A stretch of 64,000 nucleotides of DNA from Planctomycetota bacterium (GCA_029259595.1 JAJDEW010000010.1:21024-85023); one strand, 5' to 3'. Numbered from the stretch's first letter, positions 1-9,557 are shown. Notes: a model not told the origin generated them from the sequence alone. Translations and numbers: made by a program.

Positions 1-1
1 G

Positions 2-340
2 CTCGACGAAGAGCGGGCCGTGTTGGATGCGGCGGGTGTGCGCTACGTGAACCTGCCGACGCCGCAGGTCCCGGCAGACGCGACCGTCGCGACCTTCCTG
101 GACTTGATTCAGGAGCCGGACTCGTTGCCCGTCCTGATTCACTGTGAGCACGGCGAAGGACGCTCGGTGCTCTTTGCCGCCCTGTACCGGATCGAGTTCG
201 AGGGGTGGGAGCCCGAAGTGGCTCGTCAGGCGACGCGCTTGTTCGCCTGGAGGGGGAGCTTCAAGCCCGGAGCCTCCAAGGGCGAGTACTTGCGCAACTA
301 CGAGCGCCGGCTGCCCGTGAGCGACGACGCGACTCACTGA
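2..340 (+). CDS. Partial dual-specificity/tyrosine phosphatase-like protein
   Basis: The reading frame is already open at the left edge, so the N-terminus is missing; 113 codons are visible up to the TGA at 338-340. A GTG at position 20 could serve as a start but would leave a very short protein. The sequence HCEHGEGRS fits the CX5R(S/T) phosphate-binding loop of cysteine-dependent phosphatases: Cys nucleophile, Arg five residues later, preceded by His. An Asp about 22 residues before the Cys (LPTPQVPAD) could be the general acid. The substrate cannot be told from sequence. Its end overlaps by 7 bases the end of the convergent LTA-synthase-like gene. The CX5R motif is seen; enzymatic activity is inferred. 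Confidence 0.75.
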   Translation, partial: LDEERAVLDAAGVRYVNLPTPQVPADATVATFLDLIQEPDSLPVLIHCEHGEGRSVLFAALYRIEFEGWEPEVARQATRLFAWRGSFKPGASKGEYLRNYERRLPVSDDATH

Positions 341-2394
341 CGCGCGTTGGCGGAGAGGGTGGCCTGCAAGGCACCCTCCTGGGCCAAGCGGCGCTGCGCG
401 TCGTGCTGCGCCCAGAGCGCCCAGTTCTTCAGGGCCGCGTGCGTCGTGGCGAGCTCCCGTGCCCGCTCCGGATCGCGTTCGAGGTGGTCGACCTCGGGCT
501 GCTCCGAGGCATACCGAAAGAGCCCGGTACGCCCATCGCGCTCGTGCCGCCAGAACCAGTCGCCCAGGATCAGCCCGTTCGAGAGGAACGCGAATCCCTG
601 CTCGGCCGGCCGTGGACGGAGGGCATCGCGACCCAACGCCGTGTTCACGTACGGAACACCCATCAGGGCCAGGCAGGTCGGAAGGATGTCGAGCGAGCTG
701 GCGGGCGTGTCCACGACCCGGCCCGCGGGGACCAGGCGCGGGGCGTGAATCAAGAGCGGGACGTGGTGCCGGACGATGCCGATGCGCTCGAAGGGGACGC
801 CGTTGACCGACGGCACGCCGTGGTCTCCGTAGATCGCGAAGACGGTGTCTCGGTACCAGGGCCGCGTGCGCGCGAGCTCGAAGAAGTGTCCCAGGGCGTG
901 GTCGAGGAAGCGGAAGCCATCGTAGGCCTCCCGCGACTTGAAGCCCGCCGCCAGCAGCACGTCGTCGTCGAGGTCCGAGCGCTCGAAGCCGTCCGTGTCG
1001 TCGGGGATGGTGTAGGGCGCATGGTTGCCGGACGTCTGGAGGAAGGCGAAGAACGGGCCCTGCGCGGCGTCGAGCGTCTCGCAGGCGGCCTCGAACAGCG
1101 TGACATCGCTGATGCCCCAGACGTCGACGCGTTCGGCGTCGTAGCTGCCTTCCTCGTGGATGACGATCTCGGGGATGTTGCCGGCGAAGAGCGCGCGAAT
1201 GTTGGCCCAGTTCGCGCTTCCTCCGAGGAAGTAGTGCTTCTCGTGGTTCGTGAGGGCGTTCACGAGCGTCGGCTGCCGGACCGAACCCGGGTCGCGCGAC
1301 GCCGAGCGCGCCGTGTTGTTCTCCGGGATGTCCGGAATCCCCGTGAGCATCGAGAAGACCGAGCGCGCGGTCGGACCGCTGGGGACGAAGAAGCGTCGAA
1401 AGAGGAGCGATTCGGCGGCCAGGGCGTCGGCCTGCGGCGAAGACGGCAAGGTCGCTCCGAACATGCCCGTCTGGAAGGCCGCCCACGACTCCATGTGGAT
1501 CACGACCAGGTTGGGCACGAAGGGCGGCGGTTCCGCCGGCCGAAACGTGCGTGCGAACGCGAGGGCGGCGCGGTCGCGCGGCTCGACCTCGAGCAGCTCG
1601 GCCACGCGCTCGTAGGTCGCGTCCACGGCGCTCCTGTCCGGGCGCCTGCTGCCGACGCCGAGCGTCTCGAAGAAGTACAGCGCCGGATTGGAGGCCAGCG
1701 CGGCGACGAACGGATTCGTGTCGAAGAAGGCCTGGCTCCAGCGCAGCGGATACCAGGAGAGGTTGCCGTACAGGCCGAACAGGATGGCGAGCGTGGCGAC
1801 CGCCCGCACGCCGCTGCGAACCGCGCGCGTCGTGGGCGCTGGAGTGCGTCGCGCGCGCTTCACCGCCATACGTCCGAGCACGTTCCAGGCGAAGGCGATC
1901 AGCGCAAGGCCGAGCAAGCCCGGCAAAACCGGGTAGCTCTCCCAGATCATGCCGGCCGCTTCGCGAGGTGAACGCAGCTCGTCGAGGACCTTGGCATCGA
2001 GACGCTCGTGCAACCAGTCGTAGTGCCCGAGGTCGAAGGCGTAGATCGCCGTGAGCAGCATGCCCGCGACGGGAATCCAGCCGCGCCAGAGGAGGGCGCC
2101 CGCTCGCCGCGTCGGGCGCAGGTGGGGCAGCAAGGTCAGCGTCAGGAGGGGCAAGACGAGCAGCAAGGCGAGCCGCAGGTCGAAGCGCAGTCCGAGCCAA
2201 CCGGCGTAGAGCACGTCGCCCGTGCTCACGTCCCCGGCGGTGTCCCGGAAGAGCGCATAGAACGCGACGCGCAGCAGCGTGAAGGCTGCCAGCTGGCAAG
2301 CCACGAGCAGGACGACGGCGCTGATCCACGGGAAGCGGCTCGCGCCCTCGGACAACGCCACAGGACGCGCGTCGGTTCGGGATTCTCGCTCCAT
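334..2394 (-). CDS. LTA synthase-like phosphoglycerol/phosphoethanolamine transferase
   Basis: This 686-residue protein has five predicted transmembrane helices in its first ~215 residues and a C-terminal alkaline-phosphatase-superfamily domain, the layout of LtaS/MdoB-type enzymes. Visible metal and catalytic motifs are HMESW (Glu ~302), PSGPTARS (Thr ~342, the expected nucleophile), GNHAPY (~457) and YGDHG (~522-526). A threonine nucleophile fits transfer of a phospho-alcohol head group rather than sulfate-ester hydrolysis. The catalytic domain would face the periplasm. A diderm has no lipoteichoic acid, so a periplasmic glycan or lipid acceptor is more likely (inference). The ATG at 2394 is chosen because GGAGG lies about 11 bases upstream; a GTG at 2433 would add 13 residues. 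The gene lies about 190 bases downstream of trkA on the same strand, with no visible functional link. Confidence 0.85.
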   Translation of the reverse strand: MERESRTDARPVALSEGASRFPWISAVVLLVACQLAAFTLLRVAFYALFRDTAGDVSTGDVLYAGWLGLRFDLRLALLLVLPLLTLTLLPHLRPTRRAGALLWRGWIPVAGMLLTAIYAFDLGHYDWLHERLDAKVLDELRSPREAAGMIWESYPVLPGLLGLALIAFAWNVLGRMAVKRARRTPAPTTRAVRSGVRAVATLAILFGLYGNLSWYPLRWSQAFFDTNPFVAALASNPALYFFETLGVGSRRPDRSAVDATYERVAELLEVEPRDRAALAFARTFRPAEPPPFVPNLVVIHMESWAAFQTGMFGATLPSSPQADALAAESLLFRRFFVPSGPTARSVFSMLTGIPDIPENNTARSASRDPGSVRQPTLVNALTNHEKHYFLGGSANWANIRALFAGNIPEIVIHEEGSYDAERVDVWGISDVTLFEAACETLDAAQGPFFAFLQTSGNHAPYTIPDDTDGFERSDLDDDVLLAAGFKSREAYDGFRFLDHALGHFFELARTRPWYRDTVFAIYGDHGVPSVNGVPFERIGIVRHHVPLLIHAPRLVPAGRVVDTPASSLDILPTCLALMGVPYVNTALGRDALRPRPAEQGFAFLSNGLILGDWFWRHERDGRTGLFRYASEQPEVDHLERDPERARELATTHAALKNWALWAQHDAQRRLAQEGALQATLSANARQ

Positions 2395-2586
2395 CGCTTG
2401 CCAAGCCTCCGTGTTCGTAGAGATCGCGAGCACTCGTCAGCGTGTGCACGTCGGGCGGGATCGTACCCTCGCCCGGAGGGGCGCACGGGTATCAATGTCG
2501 TCATGCGAACGACCGCTCGCTCGCGCGGTCGGATCCCCGCTTCGTCGGAAGCCCGTCAGCTTCGAAACGCGTTCCGCGGCTGGCGG

Positions 2587-3246
2587 CTAGCCGGCGCCCT
2601 GTTCGCTCGAGAAGCGCTTCTGGAGTCCGTCGACGCGGCTCTCGGTGGTGAGGAGGACGACCTCGTCGCCTGTCTCGAGGCGCGTGTCCTGCTCGGCGAA
2701 CGAGGATTCGTTGCCGCGCGTGATGGCGACGGCGCGTACGCCCTTCGGAAGGTCGAGCGCTTCGATCGAGCTGGCGTCCGCGGCGGAGACGGTGAACGAG
2801 AAGAACCGCAGGCCGCTGCGGAGAACCGTCGAGATGCGGGGGTCGTCGCGACCCTTCACGAGGTCGAGGATGTGCGTCGCGCCGGCCCGGTCGGGGGCGA
2901 AGACCTTGTCGAGACCCAGCTCGGTGCAGATTGGCTCGAGGGTCGGGTCCTGCAGCTTGGGAACGACCTGCGCGAAACCCAGCGAACGCCCGACGAGCGC
3001 CCCGAGGATGTTGACCTCGTCGCTGTCGCTGAGGCAGAAGAGGAAGTCCGTCTGCTCGGGGCCGACCTCCGCCAGCACTTCCGGGCGACTCCCGTCGCCC
3101 GTGATCAGCCCGCAATCGAGGATCTCCTGAAGGCTTTCGATCGTCTCCGCGGAGCGGTCGATCACCACGACCTCGTGTCCGCCCTCGAGCAGTTGCTTGG
3201 CTGCCATCACGGTCAGTGCGCTCGCTCCGACGAAGACCACTCTCAT
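2587..3246 (-). CDS. trkA: TrkA-like potassium transport regulator (RCK domains)
   Basis: This 219-residue protein has one Rossmann RCK_N domain (residues ~1-130: beta strand MRVVFVG, acidic end of beta-2 at Asp30 in VVVIDRS) and one RCK_C domain (~135-210). The half-size form, like KtrA, assembles as an octameric nucleotide-sensing ring under the channel, whereas E. coli TrkA has two such units in one chain. The nucleotide loop reads GASALT instead of the usual GxGxxG, so nucleotide preference may differ. The start is the ATG that overlaps the end of trkH by four bases (ATGA), a sign of translational coupling. It should gate potassium flux through the neighbouring TrkH. Confidence 0.92.
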   Translation of the reverse strand: MRVVFVGASALTVMAAKQLLEGGHEVVVIDRSAETIESLQEILDCGLITGDGSRPEVLAEVGPEQTDFLFCLSDSDEVNILGALVGRSLGFAQVVPKLQDPTLEPICTELGLDKVFAPDRAGATHILDLVKGRDDPRISTVLRSGLRFFSFTVSAADASSIEALDLPKGVRAVAITRGNESSFAEQDTRLETGDEVVLLTTESRVDGLQKRFSSEQGAG

Positions 3247-4760
3247 TGCGCCGATCGCTTCCTTCCGATCCAGGTGACGGGAAACACGAGGATCAACAAC
3301 GCGAAGACCTCGAGCCGCCCGAGCAGCATGCCCGTGCAGAGCACGAGCTTCAACGGCGCTTCGAGTTCGGGTCCGGTCACCCCCGCCGACAGGCCGACGG
3401 TGCCGAGAGCGGAGACGACGTCGAAGAGCGACGCGAGCGGCTCGTGTCCGTAGGCCAGGAAGGCCAGCCAGAACAGGGCCGCGAACGCGAGCAGCACGAG
3501 CGCGAGCGTCGCGGCCCCTTCGATCTCGGCCGGGCGGATGGTCTGACCGTTCAGGCGCTCGGAGAGCTCGCTGCGGGCCGGCATGGAGGCGCGCAGCATC
3601 CGGTTGACGAACAGCTTGCCGAGGATGAGCGTGCGCAGGATCTTGAGTCCGCCGGCGGTCGAGCCGACCTCGCCCCCGATCAGCATCTGCAGTCCCACCG
3701 TGACCAGGGCGAAGTCCGGCAGGTCGGCGGGCGCGAGCGTCGCGAACCCCGCCGTCGTCTGGGCCGAGATCGACATCCAGAGGCTTTGCCAGACGGCCTC
3801 GCGGCCGGTCACGAGTCCATGGTTGGCGAGCGCGCAGCCGATCGGGACCGCCCCCAGCGCGACCAGGACGACGAGTGTCGACACTTGCCTGTCGCGCAGC
3901 GCGTGGCGCAGCGTGCGCGGTGAGAGTCGCAGGAACCAGAAGAAGGAGACCGCGCCGAGCAAGCACACCACGCTGACCGCGGTCCGTGCCAGGGGCGTGA
4001 AGTCGGCCAGGCTCGCGTTGCGAGGTGCGAACCCGCCGGTCGAGATCGCGCTCAGCGTGAGCTCCAGCGCGGTCGCGGCCTCCAGCCCCGCGAGCTTGCA
4101 CAGGACCCAGCCCAGTGCGGTGAGCAGTACGTACACGACGAGGATGCCGCGCGCCCGCGTGCGCGTGCTGCCCACGAGCTCGGACTCCGCGTGGCTGTCG
4201 AAGCCGAGGCGCTTGGCGGCCAGGCTCGACGGCAGGACGAGCGCGAGCACCAGGACCACGGTGCCCAGCCCCCCGATCCACTGCAGCCAGGCGCGCCCGA
4301 AGTGGAAGGCCGCGGGCAAGTTCTCGACGTCCGCCAGCGTGCTCAGGCCCGTCGTGGTGATCCCGGAGATCGAGTCGAACAAGGCGTCGATCGGCGCGAT
4401 TCCGAAGCCGAGCAGCGGCAGGGCCATCGCGATCCCCGGAAGCACGAAAGCCAAGGCGGACACGACGAGGGCCTCGTTGGTCTGGATCGCCGTCGTGCAC
4501 GAGAGGCGCGCGGCCGCGCCGCCGACGAGGGCGAAGAGCGCGATCACCACGAGATAGAGCCAGCCCACCGCCGCCGGCGCGCCCAGGAGCGACACGCTCG
4601 CGGGAACCAGCGCGAGCGCGGCGTGGGCGAGGAGGATCTGCCCGGTGTACTTGGCCACGACCCGAGGGCGGACCGCGAAATGCAGGGATCGGAAGGCTCT
4701 ACGGAACACGCACGTTCGCCCTTGCCCGGCCGGTGCGACACCCGGGCTCGCGGCGCTCAT
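3243..4760 (-). CDS. trkH: TrkH/KtrB-family potassium transporter subunit
   Basis: This is a 505-residue polytopic inner-membrane protein with the fourfold M1-P-M2 organisation of Trk/Ktr channels. The four pore loops are readable: SGITTTGLSTL, AISTGGFAPRN, SAQTTAGFATL and VSALGTVGLSAG, each with the conserved filter glycine. It moves K+ (or Na+) inward under control of the downstream TrkA. The first ~40 residues before the first hydrophobic helix are basic and poorly conserved-looking, so a start internal to the given ATG is possible. It is transcribed divergently from a Kef-type antiporter across a 252-base gap in which I see no convincing promoter or riboswitch motif. Confidence 0.92.
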   Translation of the reverse strand: MSAASPGVAPAGQGRTCVFRRAFRSLHFAVRPRVVAKYTGQILLAHAALALVPASVSLLGAPAAVGWLYLVVIALFALVGGAAARLSCTTAIQTNEALVVSALAFVLPGIAMALPLLGFGIAPIDALFDSISGITTTGLSTLADVENLPAAFHFGRAWLQWIGGLGTVVLVLALVLPSSLAAKRLGFDSHAESELVGSTRTRARGILVVYVLLTALGWVLCKLAGLEAATALELTLSAISTGGFAPRNASLADFTPLARTAVSVVCLLGAVSFFWFLRLSPRTLRHALRDRQVSTLVVLVALGAVPIGCALANHGLVTGREAVWQSLWMSISAQTTAGFATLAPADLPDFALVTVGLQMLIGGEVGSTAGGLKILRTLILGKLFVNRMLRASMPARSELSERLNGQTIRPAEIEGAATLALVLLAFAALFWLAFLAYGHEPLASLFDVVSALGTVGLSAGVTGPELEAPLKLVLCTGMLLGRLEVFALLILVFPVTWIGRKRSAQ

Positions 4761-5012
4761 TCTGACCCGCGCGGCCTCGCGCTCGACGAGGTCGCGGCGA
4801 TTTCTTCGCCCGCCTCACTTCGAAGCCAACGCCTCGCTGCTCGGAGCCCGGGTACGGTGTGCCGTAGCTCGAAGGGCGTTCGCCTGGCGCTCGAGCGCCG
4901 TCTACGGATCGCGCCAGCGGTTCGCGCGCGCGCGTGCCGCAAACGTCCGATCGCGAGCGAACCGGGACCTTTGCGTTCGTCGCGCGAATCCGAAGCGCTA
5001 GAGTAGCGCGCC

Positions 5013-6659
5013 TTGGACATCTGGCAGGTTCTCATCGACGTCGTTGTCTTGCTCGGAGCGGGGGCGCTGCTCGGGGCGTTGTTCGAGCGGGTGGGGCAGA
5101 GTGCCATCCTCGGCTACCTCCTGGCCGGGGCGCTGCTCGGGCCGAACGTGCTGTCGGTCGTCCAGAGCACGGAGGACGTGCTCTCGGTCTCCGAGCTGGG
5201 GGTCGCGCTCCTGCTCTTCGCGATCGGGCTCGAGTTCTCGTTTGCCCGGCTGCGGATGATGGGACGGGTGGCGCTGGGCGGCGGCGTCGTTCAGGTGCTC
5301 CTGACGACGGCGGTCGGTACGGGCCTCGCGATGCTGACCGGGCTCGACATCGCGGCGGCCATCGCGGTCGGTGCGATCTGCGCGCTGAGCAGCACCGCCT
5401 GCGTCCTGCGGATGCTGATCGCGCGTGGCGAGCTCGAGAGCATGCACGGCGAGCGCGCGCTCGGGATCCTCTTGGTACAGGACATGGCGGTCGTGCCGTT
5501 GGTCCTGACCGTCAACCTCCTGGCCGAGGGCGGGAGCGCGACGGAGGTCACCCTGGGGTTGCTGCGCACGCTCGGCATCGGACTGGGGCTGGTCGCCGGC
5601 CTGTGGGTGCTCTTCCACCTCGTCGTGCCGAAGCTGCTCGCCAGCGCGCCGATGCACACGAACCGCGAGCTGCCCTTGTTGGTCGCGCTCGTGTCCGGCC
5701 TCGGAGCCGGGGCCGCGGCGCACGAGGCCGGCGTCTCCCCCGCGCTGGGTGCCTTCGTCGCGGGCATCCTCCTGGCCGAGTCGCCCTTCGCCGTGCAGGT
5801 GCGGGTCGACATCGCCTCGCTGAAGACGTTGCTCTTGACGCTGTTCTTCACGGCCGTGGGGATGCTGACGGACCCCGCCTGGATCGCGGACAACGCCTTG
5901 CGCGTGGCCGCCCTCGTCGTCCTCGTGGTGGTGGGCAAGGCCGCGCTGGTTCTCTTCTCGCTGCGGCTCTTCGAGGCTCGCGCCCGCACCGCACTCGCGG
6001 CGGGGATCGCACTGGGCCAGCTGGGTGAGTTCTCGTTCGTGCTGGCGAGCATCGCGCGCGGGAAGCTGTTCGACGAGGACACCTTCCTCTTGCTGGTCTC
6101 CGCCACCGTCCTGACGATGTTCTTGTCGCCCTTCCTCGTCGGCTCGGCCCCGCAGCTCGCGGCCAAGTTGATGCGGCGACCGGCTCCGCCGCCCGGAGAC
6201 GGTCCCGACGAGTTCCCCGACGAGGAGCTGGGCCTCGTCATCGGCTACGGTCCCGCCGGCCGCGCCGCGGCGGAACGCATCGCCGAACTCGGCTGTCGCG
6301 TCGTCGTCATCGACCAGAATCCGACCTCCGTCCGCGACGCCAAGCGCTCCGGCTTCGCCGCCGTCACCGGCGACGCCCGCTATGCCGAAGTGCTCGAGCA
6401 CGTCGGCGCAGCGCGGGCCGGCGTGATCGTCGTCACGATTCCGAGCGCGGACGCCGCCCTTCAAATCGTGCGCTATGTGCGCTTGCACGTGCCCGCAGCG
6501 ACCCTGTTCGTGCGCGCGCGCTTCCATCGCTCGATCGTCGCGCTGGTCGGGGCCGGTGCGCACTACGTCATCGACGAAGAGCACGAGGTCGGTCGGCTGA
6601 TCGCCGTGGCGTACGAGGAAGTGGCCGCGGCGCGCAAGGTGGACGCGGTCGAGGCCTAG
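5013..6659 (+). CDS. Kef-type cation:proton antiporter with TrkA-N domain
   Basis: This 548-residue protein has about twelve hydrophobic helices over the first ~385 residues, matching the CPA2 Na+(K+)/H+ exchanger fold. A cytosolic TrkA_N Rossmann domain follows (about 405-525) with the loop GYGPAG and an acidic beta-2 end in VVVIDQNP. The architecture is that of KefB/KefC/YbaL, which export K+ in exchange for H+ under nucleotide or redox control. The start is TTG: an in-frame stop lies three codons upstream and there is no earlier start and no clear Shine-Dalgarno, so it may be poorly initiated or leaderless. Next to trkHA it suggests a locus for potassium uptake and efflux. The glutathione-binding features of true KefB/C were not recognised. 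Confidence 0.88.
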   Translation: MDIWQVLIDVVVLLGAGALLGALFERVGQSAILGYLLAGALLGPNVLSVVQSTEDVLSVSELGVALLLFAIGLEFSFARLRMMGRVALGGGVVQVLLTTAVGTGLAMLTGLDIAAAIAVGAICALSSTACVLRMLIARGELESMHGERALGILLVQDMAVVPLVLTVNLLAEGGSATEVTLGLLRTLGIGLGLVAGLWVLFHLVVPKLLASAPMHTNRELPLLVALVSGLGAGAAAHEAGVSPALGAFVAGILLAESPFAVQVRVDIASLKTLLLTLFFTAVGMLTDPAWIADNALRVAALVVLVVVGKAALVLFSLRLFEARARTALAAGIALGQLGEFSFVLASIARGKLFDEDTFLLLVSATVLTMFLSPFLVGSAPQLAAKLMRRPAPPPGDGPDEFPDEELGLVIGYGPAGRAAAERIAELGCRVVVIDQNPTSVRDAKRSGFAAVTGDARYAEVLEHVGAARAGVIVVTIPSADAALQIVRYVRLHVPAATLFVRARFHRSIVALVGAGAHYVIDEEHEVGRLIAVAYEEVAAARKVDAVEA

Positions 6660-6732
6660 CCGCCCGACGATGAAATGCTTCGCGCGCGTACAGCGCGCCG
6701 GAAGGCTCTCTCAGCAAGCTGCCGGACGGGGT

Positions 6733-8418
6733 TCAGGCGCGCTTGGACAGGCTGCGGAGCCCGGTCACCAGGCCGACCACGACGGATACCAAGGTCAGCA
6801 GGTTCGCCAGGATTCCGGCCCGGGCCGAGCGTTCCCAGTCCTCGACGGAGCGCATCTGGAGCTCGTCGACGACACCGTTGGAGAGCTCGAGCAGCTCGAT
6901 GTAGGCCGCGTCGTACTTGTGATCCAAGGGGCCGCCGGGCTTGCCGGACGTGTCCTTGTTCTTCCAGCGCTCCTCGGTCAGACGGAGGTAGCTCATGAGC
7001 TCGCTGCGCAGTGTTCGGAGGTCCGCTGCCGCACTCTTCGAGTGCACGGGCAGAACCTGACCGAAGGGTGACTCGCCGCCGAGCAGCGCGAGCTCGACCG
7101 AGTCCATGGACCGTCGCAGCAGGCGGTAGACGTCGTCTTCGACGTCCAGGGTCTCGTCGCCCGAGATGGCTTCCTCGAACCACAGGTGCGCGTTCGCGAT
7201 CTCCTTCTGCATCGATTCGCAGACGCGGATCACGACTTCGGTCTCGCTCCGGGACGTGCCGGCCTGCAGGTGCAAGACCGTGCTGACGGTCGAGCCCGTG
7301 ACCATCGCCAGAACCAACAGGATGGCGACGATGACTTCGGTCCTGTGGCGCGCGAAGAAGCGCTCGAGCCGATAGCCCGAGCTCGACGGACGCGCCAGGA
7401 CGGGCTCCTTGCGGAGGAAGCGCTCGACGTCGCTGGCCAGCTCGGAGACGGTGACGTAGCGGCGCTCGGGGTCCTTCTCGAGAGCCTTGAGCGCGATCCA
7501 GTCCAGATCCCCGCGGACCTGCTTGAGCAGCGACTCCCGGTCGGTGCGGCGCTTCTCCGCGATGGCCGCGATCTCGCTCTCGAGCTCGTCCAGGCGAGTG
7601 CTCGGCTTGCTGGATTCTTCTTCGCGGGCGCTCTTGGCGAAGCCCAACCTGCCGTCCTGCGTGAACTTGCGCTCGTGGGGCCGAACGCCGATCAAGAGCT
7701 CGTAGAGCAACACGCCCAGGGCGTAGATGTCGGCGCGCGTGTCGACCTCGGTATCCGAGCTCTCGATCTGCTCGGGACTCATGTACTGGGGGGTCCCGAG
7801 CATCTGACCTTGCTGCGTCAAGCCGGCCATGCTGGCGGGTTCGCCGCGAATGGCTTTCGCCAGGCCGAAGTCGATGATGACGGGTGTCGCCACGCCGTCG
7901 CGGAGCGTGACCAGGATGTTCGAAGGCTTCAGGTCGCGGTGGATGACACCCTTTTGGTGCGCGTGCTGGACGCCGCGACAGACCGTCACGAACAGCTGCA
8001 GGCGTTCGGCGATGTCGAGCCGCTGGACGTCGCAGTAGTCGGTGATCGGCGCGCCCGGCACGTACTCCATGACGAAGTAGGGGCGGCCGGAGCTCGTTTC
8101 GCCCGACTCGAACACCTTCGCGATGTTCGGGTGGTTCATGAGAGCCATCGACTGACTCTCGAGGTTGAAGCGCGCCAGGATCTCGCGCGTGTCCATCCCG
8201 AGCTTGACCAGCTTGATCGCGACCCGGCGGCTCAGGGCTCCGTCCTGCTCGGCCAGATAGACCGCACCCACCCCGCCCGTTCCGAGCACGTCGAGCACCT
8301 CGTACGGGCCGATCTCTTTGGGATGTCCTGCGAGAGTGGGCAACGGGAAGTCCTGCTGGGTACGGGCTCGGGGCGAACCGAACTCGGCGAAGCGCGCGAT
8401 CTTAACGAAGTGACTCAA
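6733..8418 (-). CDS. Membrane-anchored Ser/Thr protein kinase (Hanks type)
   Basis: This 561-residue kinase has its catalytic domain at about residues 38-335. Visible motifs are the glycine loop GTGGVG (46-51), invariant Lys69 in VAIKL, HRDLKPSN (160-167), DFG (183-185) and an APE-like SPEQ. A transmembrane helix lies at about 361-381, then a ~150-residue extracytoplasmic helical region (cysteine in VIRVCES) and a second helix near the C-terminus (~535-555). Two helices would put the C-terminus back in the cytoplasm, which is unusual for PknB-like sensors. All catalytic residues are present, so it should be active. The start read here is TTG; no ATG occurs before the kinase domain. It is divergent from a pseudopilin gene and its targets are unknown. 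Confidence 0.92.
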   Translation of the reverse strand: MSHFVKIARFAEFGSPRARTQQDFPLPTLAGHPKEIGPYEVLDVLGTGGVGAVYLAEQDGALSRRVAIKLVKLGMDTREILARFNLESQSMALMNHPNIAKVFESGETSSGRPYFVMEYVPGAPITDYCDVQRLDIAERLQLFVTVCRGVQHAHQKGVIHRDLKPSNILVTLRDGVATPVIIDFGLAKAIRGEPASMAGLTQQGQMLGTPQYMSPEQIESSDTEVDTRADIYALGVLLYELLIGVRPHERKFTQDGRLGFAKSAREEESSKPSTRLDELESEIAAIAEKRRTDRESLLKQVRGDLDWIALKALEKDPERRYVTVSELASDVERFLRKEPVLARPSSSGYRLERFFARHRTEVIVAILLVLAMVTGSTVSTVLHLQAGTSRSETEVVIRVCESMQKEIANAHLWFEEAISGDETLDVEDDVYRLLRRSMDSVELALLGGESPFGQVLPVHSKSAAADLRTLRSELMSYLRLTEERWKNKDTSGKPGGPLDHKYDAAYIELLELSNGVVDELQMRSVEDWERSARAGILANLLTLVSVVVGLVTGLRSLSKRA

Positions 8419-8663
8419 GGTGGTGGAATGGAGCCGCGACGGGAGAAAGCGGATTCGCCTCGGACCCGCAGTGCAACTTCAGCGGTGGTAGACGACGTGG
8501 CAATCTCACGCTACCCCGCTGGAGTCGCCGAGAGCGGATTGGCTGCGGGAATTGGGGTCGCAGGTCCCACGACCGGAAAAAAGGTGTCGGTAGGGCTCGT
8601 TCGAGCGGGGCGCGGCGGCCGGGGTTCAAGCGATTCGACACGGTGGTCGAAGAAGTTTCGGCC

Positions 8664-9188
8664 ATGTTCCGCTCACGCCAAGGCTTGACTCTTCTCGAGG
8701 TCGTCGTCGCCCTTGCCATCGTGGCGATCCTCTCGCTCTACCTGGTCGGGACCTCCGTCCAGCTGCGCATGAGCTTGAACGAGCGCGCGGCACGGGAGCA
8801 CCTGCGCCAGGTCGCGTTGGCGCAGACCAGCTTCCACACGCGCGGCTTCGTCGATCGCGACGCGGACGGTGTCGGAGAGTACGGCTTCTTCTCACAGCTC
8901 GCGGATCACGACACGGGACTCCTGCCGGCATGGTTCGGTCGGGTCGTGGACGGAGTCGTCGAGCGTGGCGGCTATCGCTTCGCGCTCTGGTTGCCCGATG
9001 GCGGCGGCTCGGGAGTGCTGGAGGCGTCGAGCCCGCTCGAGCAGGAGTTGCCTTCGGTGGACGCGGCCGAACAGAGCTGGCGCTGCTACGCCTGGCCCAG
9101 CGACGCCGGAGTCACGGGCCAGCGCGCCTTCTTCGTCGACGAGTCCGCGATCATCCACCAAAACGCGAACTGGAGCTCGCGGCCATGA
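8664..9188 (+). CDS. Type IV pilin/pseudopilin-like protein
   Basis: This 174-residue protein begins with a short basic leader (MFRSRQG) followed by LTLLEVVVALAIVAIL, the prepilin-peptidase site: cleavage after Gly7, Glu at +5 and a long hydrophobic helix. The C-terminal ~130 residues are a small globular head with a Ca-binding-like stretch (DRDADGVGEYG), as in DUF1559-like or type II secretion pseudopilins. The ATG at 8664 is preferred over an upstream GTG at 8643 because it gives a normal-length leader. Its stop overlaps the next gene by four bases (ATGA), so the two are probably one operon. It could be a minor pilin or a pseudopilin; no assembly ATPase is nearby. Confidence 0.85.
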   Translation: MFRSRQGLTLLEVVVALAIVAILSLYLVGTSVQLRMSLNERAAREHLRQVALAQTSFHTRGFVDRDADGVGEYGFFSQLADHDTGLLPAWFGRVVDGVVERGGYRFALWLPDGGGSGVLEASSPLEQELPSVDAAEQSWRCYAWPSDAGVTGQRAFFVDESAIIHQNANWSSRP

Positions 9189-9556
9189 CCGTCACGTGGG
9201 AGCTCCTCGTCTTCGTGCCCTCCGTCTTCGGCGTGTTGGCCCTGATCTGGCAGCGCGAAGAGCAGAGCGCAGGCGCCGAACGGCATCCGCTCGATCCGCG
9301 CAGCTTGCCGCCGTTGACGCGCAAGCTGGCGCTGGTCGCCCTGTTGGCGACGAGCGCGCCGACAGGCTACCTGCTCCTGCGGCCGTCGAGCGCGCCGGAC
9401 ACGACCGACCCGGGGGTGGCGGACGCGGCCGACGAACCCCGTGGCAAGGATCCGCAGTCCCCGGGACCTGAAGCGTCAGGACGCGAGGCACTCTTCTCGG
9501 GCCAGCGAAGTCCCGACTTCGACGCCTTCGAGCAAGGCGGCTGGAAGGAGCGTTGA
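9185..9556 (+). CDS. Small two-helix membrane protein, function unknown
   Basis: This 123-residue protein is translationally coupled (ATGA overlap) to the pseudopilin. It has a hydrophobic helix at residues ~4-22 (WELLVFVPSVFGVLALIW), a charged loop, a second helix at ~47-66 (LALVALLATSAPTGYLLL) and a soluble Pro/Gly/Asp-rich tail ending in a DFDAFEQGGW segment. No family was recognised. The coupling suggests a helper role with the pilin-like protein, for example as a membrane partner, but that is inference. It ends one base before the end of the convergent gene at 9558. Confidence 0.7.
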   Translation: MTVTWELLVFVPSVFGVLALIWQREEQSAGAERHPLDPRSLPPLTRKLALVALLATSAPTGYLLLRPSSAPDTTDPGVADAADEPRGKDPQSPGPEASGREALFSGQRSPDFDAFEQGGWKER

Positions 9557-9557
9557 G

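Noticed and set aside
205..1971. Long open frames on the strand opposite the LTA-synthase-like gene
   Set aside because: Composition is dominated by Arg, Gly and Ala and has no recognisable domains, typical of antisense frames in GC-rich DNA; the minus-strand protein has clear family motifs.
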